Notes under the pieces: model-generated | The model's input: only the letters and a program-made list of their open reading frames with translations | The model's database searches: none | Told to the model about the DNA's origin: nothing | Shown here: positions 1 to 5,917 of the stretch, one piece after another | Layout: every line of letters begins with the position of its first letter | Position numbering within the stretch: the first letter of the stretch is position 1 | Assembly: GCA_934216185.1 (NCBI GenBank) | Contig: CAKQBM010000109.1 | Span: 1 to 5,929 of the forward strand | Direction: 5' to 3' | From: an uncultured Streptococcus sp. | GTDB lineage: Bacteria > Bacillota > Bacilli > Lactobacillales > Streptococcaceae | Length of the DNA: 5,929 nucleotides | Made by a program: the position numbers and the translations under genes

Positions 1-1433
1 GCATTAAAGATAGTTTCTGTATCTCTGTTTTCAACAGTTACCAAGACCCGAGCCTGGGCATCAATTCCATCTGTCACCGCATCAATGGTATAAGACACCA
101 AGCGGACGGATTGATTAAAGAACTTATCGATAGCGTTAAAGATAGCCTCAACGGAACCTTGCCCTGTCGCATTAAATTCGACCTTCTCGCCATCCATATT
201 GGCTAGGCTAACGAGCGCTTCGATGTCATTATCCGCATGAGTTTGCAATTGTAAATCATCAAAATGGAAGCCTTCTGGATTTTCAACCATGGTTCCAGCT
301 ACCAGCGCACGAATATCTGCATCTGTGATTTCTTGCTTCTTGTCTGCTAGCGCCTTGAACTTCGCAAAGAGTGGTTTGATATCCTCTTCTGTAAAGTCTA
401 GGGCCAATTCTCTTAGTTTTTCAATAAAGGCATGGCGACCAGATAATTTTCCAAGCGGAAGGCTATTACTCTTAACACCAACCAATTCAGGTGTGATAAT
501 CTCATAAGTAAGAGGATTTTTAAGAACTCCATCTTGGTGAATACCGGATTCATGAGAAAAGGCATTGCCTCCAACGACAGCCTTGTTTTTAGGAACTGGA
601 ATTCCTGAGAAGCGAGAAACCATTTCTGACGTATTCATTGTGTCATTCAAAACAATATCACTAGTTACTTGGAAGAAATCCTCACGAATCTTCAAAGCAA
701 CAGCTACTTCCTCAAGAGCAACATTACCTGCGCGTTCACCGATACCATTAATAGTTCCTTGAACACGTCCAGCACCGTGTTTAATTGCTGTCAAAGTATT
801 TGCAGTTGCCATACCGAGATCATCGTGACAGTGGACACCAAAGACAACTTTATGATCTGATTTAACATTTTCAGTCAAGTGATCAAAGATGCGTGCAAAC
901 TCTTCTGGAGTCGTAAAGCCAACTGTGTCAGGGATATTGATATAAGACGCCCCTGCATCAACCGCTGTTTGAACGACTTGTAAGAGGAAATCCAACTCTG
1001 TTCTAGTCGCATCTTCTGGAGAGAATTCAACCACTTCGAACTTAGAACGTGCATAAGAAACATGCTCCTTAATAGCTTCTAAAATCTCTTCCTTGCTCTT
1101 ATTGAGCTTGTACTTGCGGTGAATCGGACTGGTAGCGATAAAGACATGAATCTGTGGATACTTGGCATCCTTAAGTGCCTCATAACAAGCATCAATATCA
1201 GATTTTACAGAACGGGCTAATCCTGTCACTGCTGTTTTTTTCATAGCTTTAGCAATTTCTTGAACGGCTATAAATGAATCTGGACTAGCAGCCGGAAAAC
1301 CAGCTTCAATTACAGAAATTCCCCATTTCTCCAGCTGTCTTGCAATGGAAACTTTTTCCTTTATTGAGAAGTTAACACCAGGTGTTTGTTCCCCATCACG
1401 AAGACTTGTATCAAAAAATTCAACTTTACGCAT
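1..1433 (-). CDS. leuA: 2-isopropylmalate synthase LeuA (3' end beyond window)
   Basis: This enzyme condenses acetyl-CoA with 2-oxoisovalerate to give 2-isopropylmalate, the first committed step of leucine synthesis, in the cytoplasm. The reading frame is open from ATG at 1433 to the window edge: 477 whole codons plus two bases, with no stop or frameshift. The protein starts MRKVEFFDTSLRDGEQTPGV, the HMGL-like TIM-barrel signature with R12 and D13. Later come metal-ligand histidines in VHCHDD (H201, H203) and the NGIGERAGN motif (about 229-237). After the barrel, a linker leads into the C-terminal allosteric LeuA dimer domain (SYTIDAVTDGIDAQARV, then VTVENRDTETIFN), which in this family binds leucine for feedback inhibition. 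Streptococcal LeuA is about 520 residues as I recall, so roughly 40 are missing. AAGGGG lies 7 bases before the ATG. leuBCD would be expected downstream but lie outside the window. Confidence 0.96.
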   Translation of the reverse strand, partial: MRKVEFFDTSLRDGEQTPGVNFSIKEKVSIARQLEKWGISVIEAGFPAASPDSFIAVQEIAKAMKKTAVTGLARSVKSDIDACYEALKDAKYPQIHVFIATSPIHRKYKLNKSKEEILEAIKEHVSYARSKFEVVEFSPEDATRTELDFLLQVVQTAVDAGASYINIPDTVGFTTPEEFARIFDHLTENVKSDHKVVFGVHCHDDLGMATANTLTAIKHGAGRVQGTINGIGERAGNVALEEVAVALKIREDFFQVTSDIVLNDTMNTSEMVSRFSGIPVPKNKAVVGGNAFSHESGIHQDGVLKNPLTYEIITPELVGVKSNSLPLGKLSGRHAFIEKLRELALDFTEEDIKPLFAKFKALADKKQEITDADIRALVAGTMVENPEGFHFDDLQLQTHADNDIEALVSLANMDGEKVEFNATGQGSVEAIFNAIDKFFNQSVRLVSYTIDAVTDGIDAQARVLVTVENRDTETIFN

Positions 1434-1462
1434 AAGATTTCCCCTTTTCCAAATGTGGTTTT

Positions 1463-1500
1463 AAAAAAAACATCTCGCTTAGAAGTCCAAGCGAGATGTT
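1463..1500 (-). terminator. Leader (attenuator) terminator before leuA
   Basis: On the minus strand the arm AACATCTCGCTT (1500-1489) pairs perfectly with AAGCGAGATGTT (1480-1469) across an 8-base loop (1488-1481). The hairpin is followed by an uninterrupted run of eight T (1470-1463), two of which pair in the stem. This is a textbook intrinsic terminator. It sits only about 30 bases before the leuA start and after the leader promoter, so it should end transcription before leuA unless the competing antiterminator forms. Confidence 0.93.
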
Positions 1501-1533
1501 GATTCACTCCCGCTTGGTAAGCCAAACAGGACT
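1484..1533 (-). promoter_or_regulatory. Antiterminator pairing of the leu attenuator
   Basis: CCAAGCGGGA (1517-1508) can pair with TCTCGCTTGG (1496-1487): ten pairs, one of them G-U. The second strand takes most of the 5' arm of the terminator, so the two structures exclude each other. Further upstream AGTCC (1533-1529) matches GGACT (1488-1484) in the terminator loop. This would let the freed second strand of the 1529-1553 hairpin join the same antiterminator. A local hairpin (1530-1522 with 1517-1509, loop CTTA) can in turn hide the 1508-1517 segment. Pairings were read by eye and no folding energies were calculated. Confidence 0.72.
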
Positions 1534-1553
1534 AATGCTTTTTGCACTAGCCC
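1529..1553 (-). promoter_or_regulatory. Leader hairpin 1:2 (protector/pause hairpin)
   Basis: GGGCTAGTGC (1553-1544) pairs with GCATTAGTCC (1538-1529) around an AAAAA loop: ten pairs including two G-U. Its first strand overlaps the stop codon of the leader peptide (1549-1547). A ribosome on the end of the leader would therefore melt it, and a ribosome stalled at the Leu codons would partly cover it. This is the usual geometry of the 1:2 hairpin in amino-acid attenuators. Confidence 0.75.
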
Positions 1554-1600
1554 GAGTACCTCAACAACAAAGCAAATTGATTAAACTTAACTGTTTTCAT
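1547..1600 (-). CDS. leu leader peptide (17 aa, three tandem Leu codons)
   Basis: ATG at 1600 opens a 17-codon frame, MKTVKFNQFALLLRYSG, ending in TAG at 1549-1547. AAGGAG (1616-1611) stands 10 bases before the ATG, and a promoter lies just upstream. Codons 11-13 are TTG TTG TTG (1570-1562), so translation speed here should report on charged tRNA-Leu. The peptide itself probably has no function. In attenuation its job is to place the ribosome: stalling at the Leu run when leucine is scarce frees the RNA that builds the antiterminator, and finishing the leader favours the terminator at 1463-1500. The frame is too short for ordinary gene finders. Position, ribosome site, Leu run and downstream alternative hairpins all support the call; translation itself is inferred. 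Confidence 0.88.
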   Translation of the reverse strand: MKTVKFNQFALLLRYSG

Positions 1601-1636
1601 GTTTGACTTTCTCCTTCGTTTGATATCTTGTTTAGT

Positions 1637-1665
1637 ATTTTAGCATAGACAAAAGCACTTGTCAA
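1637..1665 (-). promoter_or_regulatory. leuA leader promoter (sigma-A type, extended -10)
   Basis: The -35 is a perfect TTGACA (1665-1660). A 17-base spacer leads to TAAAAT as the -10 (1642-1637), preceded by TG one base upstream (TGCTAAAAT), which makes an extended -10. This is a near-consensus housekeeping promoter. The transcript would start near 1630, about 30 bases before the leader-peptide ATG. Confidence 0.9.
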
Positions 1666-1677
1666 GAAAAAATCAAA

Positions 1678-1692
1678 TATTTTCTGAAAATT
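1678..1692 (-). promoter_or_regulatory. CodY-box-like palindrome upstream of the leuA promoter
   Basis: On the plus strand this reads TATTTTCTGAAAATT, 14 of 15 matches to the published CodY consensus AATTTTCWGAAAATT. It ends 12 bases upstream of the -35 hexamer. CodY is the GTP- and/or branched-chain-amino-acid-responsive repressor of Firmicutes and commonly controls branched-chain amino acid genes. From this position it could hinder polymerase binding, but a site upstream of -35 could also act differently. Binding is inferred from the motif alone. Confidence 0.68.
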
Positions 1693-1747
1693 TCTTCAGT
1701 ATAGAATATTTAGCTAATTGAAAGTGTTTGAAAATCCTTGAAATGTT

Positions 1748-2404
1748 TCATTTTTTAGAAGTTAAATTCCAACTTTTTTCTATCAATTCCAGTACCATTT
1801 CATCTGACAAAGTATCATCAAAAGCAACACTAATCCAGTAGCGTTTGTTCATATGAAAGGCTGGATAAATGCCCTTTTGTGAAATCAGGTCCACTACTTG
1901 ATCATGTTTGAGGTTGACTGCTTCGACTAGATCTTCTCTACCCTTTTCCAGCTTATCCCAAGAGATTCTCATCAAAACAGCATACCATTTTTTATTGCCT
2001 TCATGTCTTAACACTGCCGTATCAGGTGATTTTTCCCACAGATACTCCAACTGATTACCATACTTTTCCTGAATCTGAGCCATGATACGCTTAGTCTGAG
2101 GGCAGATAAAATCTTGCACATCAAAACAAGCCTTCCGAATCTGGTAGAGAATCTCCAGACAAGCCTCACGGACACTTGCAACAAAACTTCCTGTCATACT
2201 TTCCATATGAACTTGAGGATAGAAGTCGCCCATTTCCTGATCAAAGACCTGAAAACTCACATTATCATCAGTGATGGACACAGTCATGACAAAGTCACCC
2301 TTCAAAATCTGGCAACTATAAGTCCAGACTTCCCCATTTTTTACAAAACCATAGGCACGAGCCTTGTCTTGATTAAACTGATAGGACTTAAAAATTTCAA
2401 ACAT
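1748..2404 (-). CDS. MmcQ/YjbR-family protein with N-terminal extension domain
   Basis: The product is 218 residues from ATG at 2404. From about residue 98 to 215 it resembles the MmcQ/YjbR (DUF419) fold, a small CyaY-like domain. Recognisable stretches are LEYLWEKSPDTAVLRHEGNKKWYAVLMRI, split here as LEYLWEKSPDTAVLR (119-133) then KKWYAVLMRI (138-147), GIYPAFHMNKRYWISVAFD (178-196) and the closing IEKSWNL. The first 95 or so residues form a separate domain (FEIFKSYQF...VWTYSCQILKGDF) that I do not recognise elsewhere. YjbR-like proteins are often called DNA-binding, but no clear cellular role is established and none is claimed. There is no signal peptide or membrane segment. It follows cutC by 47 bases and is probably cotranscribed. 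The start is uncertain: no ribosome site sits directly before this ATG, and an in-frame TTG at 2428 (226 residues) has AAAGG 11 bases before it. No clear terminator follows the stop. Confidence 0.82.
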   Translation of the reverse strand: MFEIFKSYQFNQDKARAYGFVKNGEVWTYSCQILKGDFVMTVSITDDNVSFQVFDQEMGDFYPQVHMESMTGSFVASVREACLEILYQIRKACFDVQDFICPQTKRIMAQIQEKYGNQLEYLWEKSPDTAVLRHEGNKKWYAVLMRISWDKLEKGREDLVEAVNLKHDQVVDLISQKGIYPAFHMNKRYWISVAFDDTLSDEMVLELIEKSWNLTSKK

Positions 2405-2415
2405 AAATAAGTGAA

Positions 2416-2439
2416 AACTGCTACCCAAAGCTAGCAGTT
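2416..2439 (-). promoter_or_regulatory. Hairpin over the start region of the MmcQ-like gene
   Basis: AACTGCTA (2439-2432) pairs perfectly with TAGCAGTT (2423-2416) around an 8-base loop, GCTTTGGG. The only Shine-Dalgarno-like stretch, AAAGG (2444-2440), lies immediately 5' of the stem, and an alternative TTG start (2428-2426) sits inside the loop. The hairpin falls in the short gap between cutC and the next gene. Only two further T follow the paired TT, so it is a poor terminator. It is better read as a translation-start or RNA-processing element, a role that is inferred. Confidence 0.5.
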
Positions 2440-2451
2440 CCTTTCTATTTT

Positions 2452-3084
2452 TTAAAAGACAACCTTGGTTCCGTGCAATTGTGTCACGCCCAGCTGGTCG
2501 ATAAAGGTTTGACGGTTGTCCAAGTCAATCCCTCCACCTGGTAGAATTTCAATTGTACCTTTAGCGTGCTCCAAAATTCTGTGATAGTGAGCAAAACGTT
2601 TCTCTAGTGAGTCACCAGATACACCAGCACGAGTTAGGATACGAGTGACTCCAGCTTGACTGAGCCAGTCAATAGCTTCCAGTTGATCATCATCGCTCAA
2701 TTCATCAAAGGCCATGTGGAAGACAATTTCCATTCCTTTTGATGCAGTAATTAACTTTTCAAGATTAGGTTTATCCAACTTCTTATCAGCAGTTAAAGCC
2801 CCAAATACAACCCCTTGACTTCCAGCCTGAGCAGTCAATTGAATGTCTTCTAGCATAATAGCAATTTCTAGGTCATTGTAGACAAAGTCGCCACCACGTG
2901 GACGAATCATGGTCATGATGGTCGTATCATAGTTAGCTGCCAGTTCAACCGCTGCCTTAGTCACTCCATAGCTGGGAGTTGTCCCACCAACTGCTAGATT
3001 GTCACATAGTTCGATTCGACGAGCTCCAGCCTGCATCGCTTTTTCAAGCAAGGTCACATTTTCAGCACAAAATTCGTAAATCAT
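2452..3084 (-). CDS. cutC: CutC family protein
   Basis: The 210-residue product is a TIM-barrel protein of the CutC family, first linked to copper tolerance in E. coli. That role has been questioned and the biochemical activity remains unsettled, so treat the copper label as a family name. Visible family motifs are ARRIELCDNLAVGG (21-34), TPSYG (36-40), IRPRGGDFVY (60-69), FGALTAD (94-100), FHMAFDEL (122-129), ILPGGGI (180-186) and LHGTKVV near the end. It is shorter than E. coli CutC (about 248 residues), mainly at the C terminus. Two motifs depart from what I recall as usual: FHMAFD instead of FHRAFD, and LTRAG instead of LTSGG. AAGGAG (3096-3091) stands 6 bases before the ATG. A promoter lies just upstream, and the MmcQ-like gene follows in the same direction. 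Confidence 0.9.
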   Translation of the reverse strand: MIYEFCAENVTLLEKAMQAGARRIELCDNLAVGGTTPSYGVTKAAVELAANYDTTIMTMIRPRGGDFVYNDLEIAIMLEDIQLTAQAGSQGVVFGALTADKKLDKPNLEKLITASKGMEIVFHMAFDELSDDDQLEAIDWLSQAGVTRILTRAGVSGDSLEKRFAHYHRILEHAKGTIEILPGGGIDLDNRQTFIDQLGVTQLHGTKVVF

Positions 3085-3090
3085 TTGATT

Positions 3091-3123
3091 CTCCTTGAAG
3101 ATTACTTTAAATTTATTATATCA
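3091..3123 (-). promoter_or_regulatory. cutC promoter (extended -10) and ribosome-binding site
   Basis: A perfect TATAAT (3120-3115) is preceded by TGA, giving the extended -10 TGATATAAT (3123-3115). No convincing -35 stands 17 bases upstream, which extended -10 promoters tolerate. Transcription would begin near 3108, giving a 5' leader of roughly 25 bases that contains AAGGAG (3096-3091), 6 bases from the ATG. This suggests that cutC and the next gene have their own start site rather than depending on the YbaN-like gene. Confidence 0.68.
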
Positions 3124-3175
3124 TATTGTTGTGAATATGCTTTCATTTATATCAAGGAAAATAGTTACTATTTTT

Positions 3176-3535
3176 TTATTCTTTGTCCGGAATGACCTTG
3201 AAGAGATAATAGGTGATAAAAATGGTCAAGGCACCCAGACCGATTTTGACTGGTAAGAGAGGAGCAAAATAAATAGAAATCCCCATCAAGATGTAGATAG
3301 ATACGATGATTTTTTTCTTTCGTTCACGCGCAATAGACTTAGTCTCGCGAAAATCAGCTACATATGCTTGATAGAGCTTGGTATGATAAAGCCAATCTTC
3401 GAAGCGCTTGGAACTTCTGGAGAAACAAGCAATAGACAACAAAAGGAAAGGCGTTGTCGGCAACAAGGGTAAAACAACCCCAACAATAGCCAAGGCCAGT
3501 GATAAAAAACCAATAATTAGATAGATAAGACGCAT
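3176..3535 (-). CDS. YbaN/DUF454 family inner-membrane protein
   Basis: This is a small integral membrane protein of 119 residues, a usual length for the family. Its N-terminal half carries the DUF454 signature: a hydrophobic stretch (about 4-22), then GVVLPLLPTTPFLLLSIACF (19-38) and SRSSKRFEDWLY (39-50). A polar, basic middle segment (about 60-76, with RERKKK) is followed by two more hydrophobic segments (about 76-93 and 97-113). No enzymatic residue is evident and the family has no firmly established function. AGGAG (3545-3541) is 5 bases before the ATG. A BOX repeat begins 5 bases further upstream, so no ordinary promoter of its own is obvious. topA upstream is closed by a terminator. cutC follows after 91 bases and has its own promoter. 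Confidence 0.88.
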   Translation of the reverse strand: MRLIYLIIGFLSLALAIVGVVLPLLPTTPFLLLSIACFSRSSKRFEDWLYHTKLYQAYVADFRETKSIARERKKKIIVSIYILMGISIYFAPLLPVKIGLGALTIFITYYLFKVIPDKE

Positions 3536-3550
3536 AACTTCTCCTAGTTA

Positions 3551-3700
3551 ATACTCTTCGAAAATCTCTTCAAACCGCATCAACGTCGCCTTGACGTAGG
3601 TATGGTTCCTGATTTCGTCAGTCTTATCTGCAACCTCAAAGCAGTGCTTTGAGCAACCTGCGGTTAGTTTCTAGTTTGCTCTTTGATTTTCATTGAGTAT
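3551..3700 (+). repeat. BOX element (boxA-boxB-boxC, one boxB)
   Basis: This is a 150-bp repeat of the BOX type typical of pneumococcus and close relatives. The boxA part (about 3551-3609) starts ATACTCTTCGAAAATCTCTT and contains CATCAACGTCGCCTTGACGTAG, split here as CATCAACGTCG then CCTTGACGTAG. That is 19 of 22 matches to the complement of the standard BOX-A1R typing sequence. A single boxB follows (about 3610-3654), with the near-palindrome CTCAAAGCA-G-TGCTTTGAG (3635-3653). boxC (about 3655-3700) ends CTTTGATTTTCATTGAGTAT. The two ends are imperfect inverted repeats: ATACTCTTCGAAAATC against ATACTCAATGAAAATC. BOX elements carry no genes, are thought to be mobilised in trans, and can affect expression of neighbours. 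Inner boundaries are approximate. Confidence 0.92.
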
Positions 3701-3755
3701 AAAATAATCTTCTTCTAGTTTCGCATACAATGATGAATTTTGTCAAGTTCTAACC

Positions 3756-3789
3756 AAAAGGAGCCTGAAATTCACTTTCAGGACTCTCC
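3756..3789 (-). terminator. Intrinsic terminator of topA
   Basis: Directly after the topA stop, GGAG-AGT-CCTGAAA (3789-3776, AGT bulged) pairs with TTTCAGGCTCC (3770-3760) around a GTGAA loop. TTTT, then GGTT, follow. The 11-pair stem plus T-run makes an efficient Rho-independent terminator. It separates topA from the BOX element and the genes beyond. Confidence 0.88.
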
Positions 3790-3791
3790 TC

Positions 3792-5879
3792 TTATTTAAT
3801 CTTTTCTTCTTCGTAGTCACCCTTGCTACAAACAACCTGCTTACCACCACCACGGACTTTTTTCTCCATGAGGAAGTTGCCACATTTTGGACAGTCACGA
3901 CCAACAGGCTTGTCCCAAGATGTAAATTCACAGTCTGGATAGCGATTGCAACCATAGAAGAGGCGATTACGTTTGGTTTTGCGTTCAATGATTTGTCCCT
4001 GATGACAGCTTGGACACTCAACACCAATCTCTTTCACGATTGCTTGGGTATGGTGGCAATCTGGGAAATTGCTACAAGCGTAGAACTTACCAAATCGACC
4101 AAGTTTAATAACCATTGGACTGCCACACATTTCACAATCAAATCCAGCTGGTTCATCCTTGATCTGGATTTTTTCCATTTCTTCTTCAGCCTTGGCAACC
4201 TCTTTAGAGAAAGGTTTGTAAAAGGCATCAATGACACGTTGCCACTGCTCTTTTCCGACTTCGACATCATCTAGCTTGCCTTCCATTTCAGCTGTAAAGG
4301 TCACGTTTACGATATCTGGGAAATATTCAACGATGAGCTTGTTAACAATTTCTCCCAACTCTGTTGGTTCAAAACGTTTGGCTGCAAGGCGAACATAATA
4401 ACGTTTCTGAATGGTTTCAATGGTCGGTGCGTAGGTTGACGGACGTCCAACCCCATTTTCCTCCAAGGTCTTGATCAGTGTCGCTTCGGAATAACGAGCA
4501 GGTGGTTGGGTAAAATGTTGCTCTGGTTTGCTATTGACCTGTTTGACTACATCTCCCACAGCCATATCTGGTAACATCTTATTCTTATCAGAATCATTAT
4601 AAATGGCAAGATAACCATCAAACTTAACCTGACTACCATTGGCAGCAAATTGAACCCCATTTTGAGACAATTTAACAGCCATGGTATCAAAGACAGCAGC
4701 TGTCATCTGGCTAGCTACAAAACGATTCCAGATAAGAGTATAAAGCTTGAGTTGATCCTTATCTAGATACTTAGCGATGCTTTCAGGTGTATTAAAAACG
4801 CTAGACGGACGAATAGCCTCATGGGCATCCTGAGCACCTGATGCATTTTTGACCTTGCTACCATGCTTAGAATACTTGCTACCAAAACGGTCCGTAATGA
4901 AACTTGCTGCCTCATTTTGCGCTACTGGACTGATACGAGTCGAATCGGTACGCATATAGGTAATTAAACCTTGAACACCAGAACCAATATTGATCCCTTC
5001 ATAGAGCTGTTGGGCAACCATCATGGTCTTTCGAGTACGGAAATTGATTTTATTAGCAGCATCCATCTGCATAGATGAAGTGGTATAGGGTAAAGGAGCA
5101 TTGCGCTTTCGCTCTTTCTTATCCACCTGATCTACTGAAAAGTCTTTACTAGTCAGACGAGACAAGACTTCCTTGACTTCGTCATTGCTGGTTAGTTTCA
5201 GCTTTTTGCCATCTACTCCATAGAAGGATGCCTGAAATTGTTTGGTTCCCTTTTTAAAGATAGAATCAATAGTCCAGTATTCTTCTGGCTGGAAGGCATT
5301 AATTTCATTTTCACGATCAATGATTAACTTGAGCGCAATAGACTGAACGCGACCTGCTGACAAGCCCTTCTTGACCTTTTTCCACAAAATAGGCGAAATC
5401 GAATAGCCTACCAAGCGGTCCAAGACACGACGAGCCTGTTGGGCATCGACCAAGTCCATATCAATCTTGCGTGGCTCTTTGAAAGCATTTTTAACTGCAT
5501 CCTTGGTGATTTCATTGAAGACCACACGGTTAGCATCATTCTCATCCAAATTAAGGATATGAGCCAAATGCCAAGAAATCGCTTCTCCTTCACGGTCCGG
5601 GTCACTCGCAAGAAAGACTTTATTAACTTTTTTAGCTTCTTTTTTCAAGTCATTAATAAGAGGGCCTTTTCCTCGGATATTGATATATTGCGGTTCATAA
5701 TTATTTTCAATATCGACGGACATACTGGATTTCTTCAAATCCCGAATATGCCCGACACTAGCTAAAACCTTGTAATTTCTGCCTAGATATTTTTCAATCG
5801 TTTTCGCCTTAGCAGGCGACTCCACGATGACTAGATTTTTTTTAACTGTTGATTTTTTCTTTTTTGTTGCCGTAGCCAC
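3792..5879 (-). CDS. topA: DNA topoisomerase I (type IA)
   Basis: TopA relaxes negatively supercoiled DNA by cutting one strand through a 5'-phosphotyrosine link and passing the other. The 695-residue product starts with a Lys-rich tail, then the Toprim domain: [14 protein letters not shown] with E20, and [11 protein letters not shown] with D93, D95 and E97. The catalytic tyrosine is Y308 in [29 protein letters not shown] (about 172-186) and the [14 protein letters not shown] motif (about 474-487) are also family hallmarks. The C-terminal tail holds zinc-ribbon modules: C582/C585/C602/C608, C622/C625/C644/C650, and an incomplete third with C663/C666/C684. The chosen start is GTG at 5879, with AAAAGG (5894-5889) 9 bases upstream. 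A TTG at 5897 would add six residues but overlaps that ribosome site. The gene is complete, apparently transcribed alone at this end, and closed by its own terminator. Confidence 0.97.
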   Translation of the reverse strand: MATATKKKKSTVKKNLVIVESPAKAKTIEKYLGRNYKVLASVGHIRDLKKSSMSVDIENNYEPQYINIRGKGPLINDLKKEAKKVNKVFLASDPDREGEAISWHLAHILNLDENDANRVVFNEITKDAVKNAFKEPRKIDMDLVDAQQARRVLDRLVGYSISPILWKKVKKGLSAGRVQSIALKLIIDRENEINAFQPEEYWTIDSIFKKGTKQFQASFYGVDGKKLKLTSNDEVKEVLSRLTSKDFSVDQVDKKERKRNAPLPYTTSSMQMDAANKINFRTRKTMMVAQQLYEGINIGSGVQGLITYMRTDSTRISPVAQNEAASFITDRFGSKYSKHGSKVKNASGAQDAHEAIRPSSVFNTPESIAKYLDKDQLKLYTLIWNRFVASQMTAAVFDTMAVKLSQNGVQFAANGSQVKFDGYLAIYNDSDKNKMLPDMAVGDVVKQVNSKPEQHFTQPPARYSEATLIKTLEENGVGRPSTYAPTIETIQKRYYVRLAAKRFEPTELGEIVNKLIVEYFPDIVNVTFTAEMEGKLDDVEVGKEQWQRVIDAFYKPFSKEVAKAEEEMEKIQIKDEPAGFDCEMCGSPMVIKLGRFGKFYACSNFPDCHHTQAIVKEIGVECPSCHQGQIIERKTKRNRLFYGCNRYPDCEFTSWDKPVGRDCPKCGNFLMEKKVRGGGKQVVCSKGDYEEEKIK

Positions 5880-5905
5880 AGTATCACACCTTTTCAAAGT
5901 AATAA

Positions 5906-5917
5906 ACTTTATAAAGT
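5906..5917. promoter_or_regulatory. Possible topA -10 region within a 12-bp palindrome
   Basis: ACTTTATAAAGT is a perfect 12-bp palindrome 26 bases before the topA start. On the minus strand it contains TATAAA (5913-5908), a plausible -10. A -35 at normal spacing would begin at about 5931, just past the window, so the promoter cannot be confirmed here. An AT-rich core would suit a supercoiling-sensitive promoter, but that is speculation. Confidence 0.35.

Noticed and set aside
289..1063. Short open frames within leuA (plus 289-507, 565-762, 669-860; minus 875-1063)
   Set aside because: They are shadows of the leuA frame, which carries clear family motifs throughout.
1434..1640. T-box riboswitch upstream of leuA
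   Set aside because: The region has leader terminator and antiterminator folds, but I find no conserved T-box sequence (AGGGTGGNACCGCG type) and no specifier-loop stem. A translated leader with tandem Leu codons explains the structure better.
2114..2410. Plus-strand 98-codon frame opposite the MmcQ-like gene
   Set aside because: It lies antisense to a better-supported gene. The product has no recognisable domain and no ribosome site supports it.
3158..3177. Terminator after the YbaN-like gene (AAAATAG-TTA-CTATTTT)
   Set aside because: The stem is 7 bp and all but one pair are A-T. The T-run follows it only on the plus strand, where no gene ends nearby. In the transcribed minus direction it has no useful T-tail.
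3696..3746. Promoter for the YbaN-like gene using TTGACA (3746-3741) and TATACT at the BOX end (3701-3696)
   Set aside because: The hexamers are 39 bases apart, far beyond a workable spacer, and no better -10 lies 16-18 bases from TTGACA.
3993..4274. Open frames overlapping topA on both strands, such as plus 3993-4274 and 5439-5765 and minus 3743-4027, 4034-4270 and 5408-5611
   Set aside because: All lie in other frames of the well-supported topA gene, show no family motifs and have no ribosome site of note.
5880..5897. TTG start for topA at 5897
   Set aside because: It would place the start codon on top of the AAAAGG ribosome site. The GTG at 5879 has that site at 9 bases and gives the usual length and N terminus.
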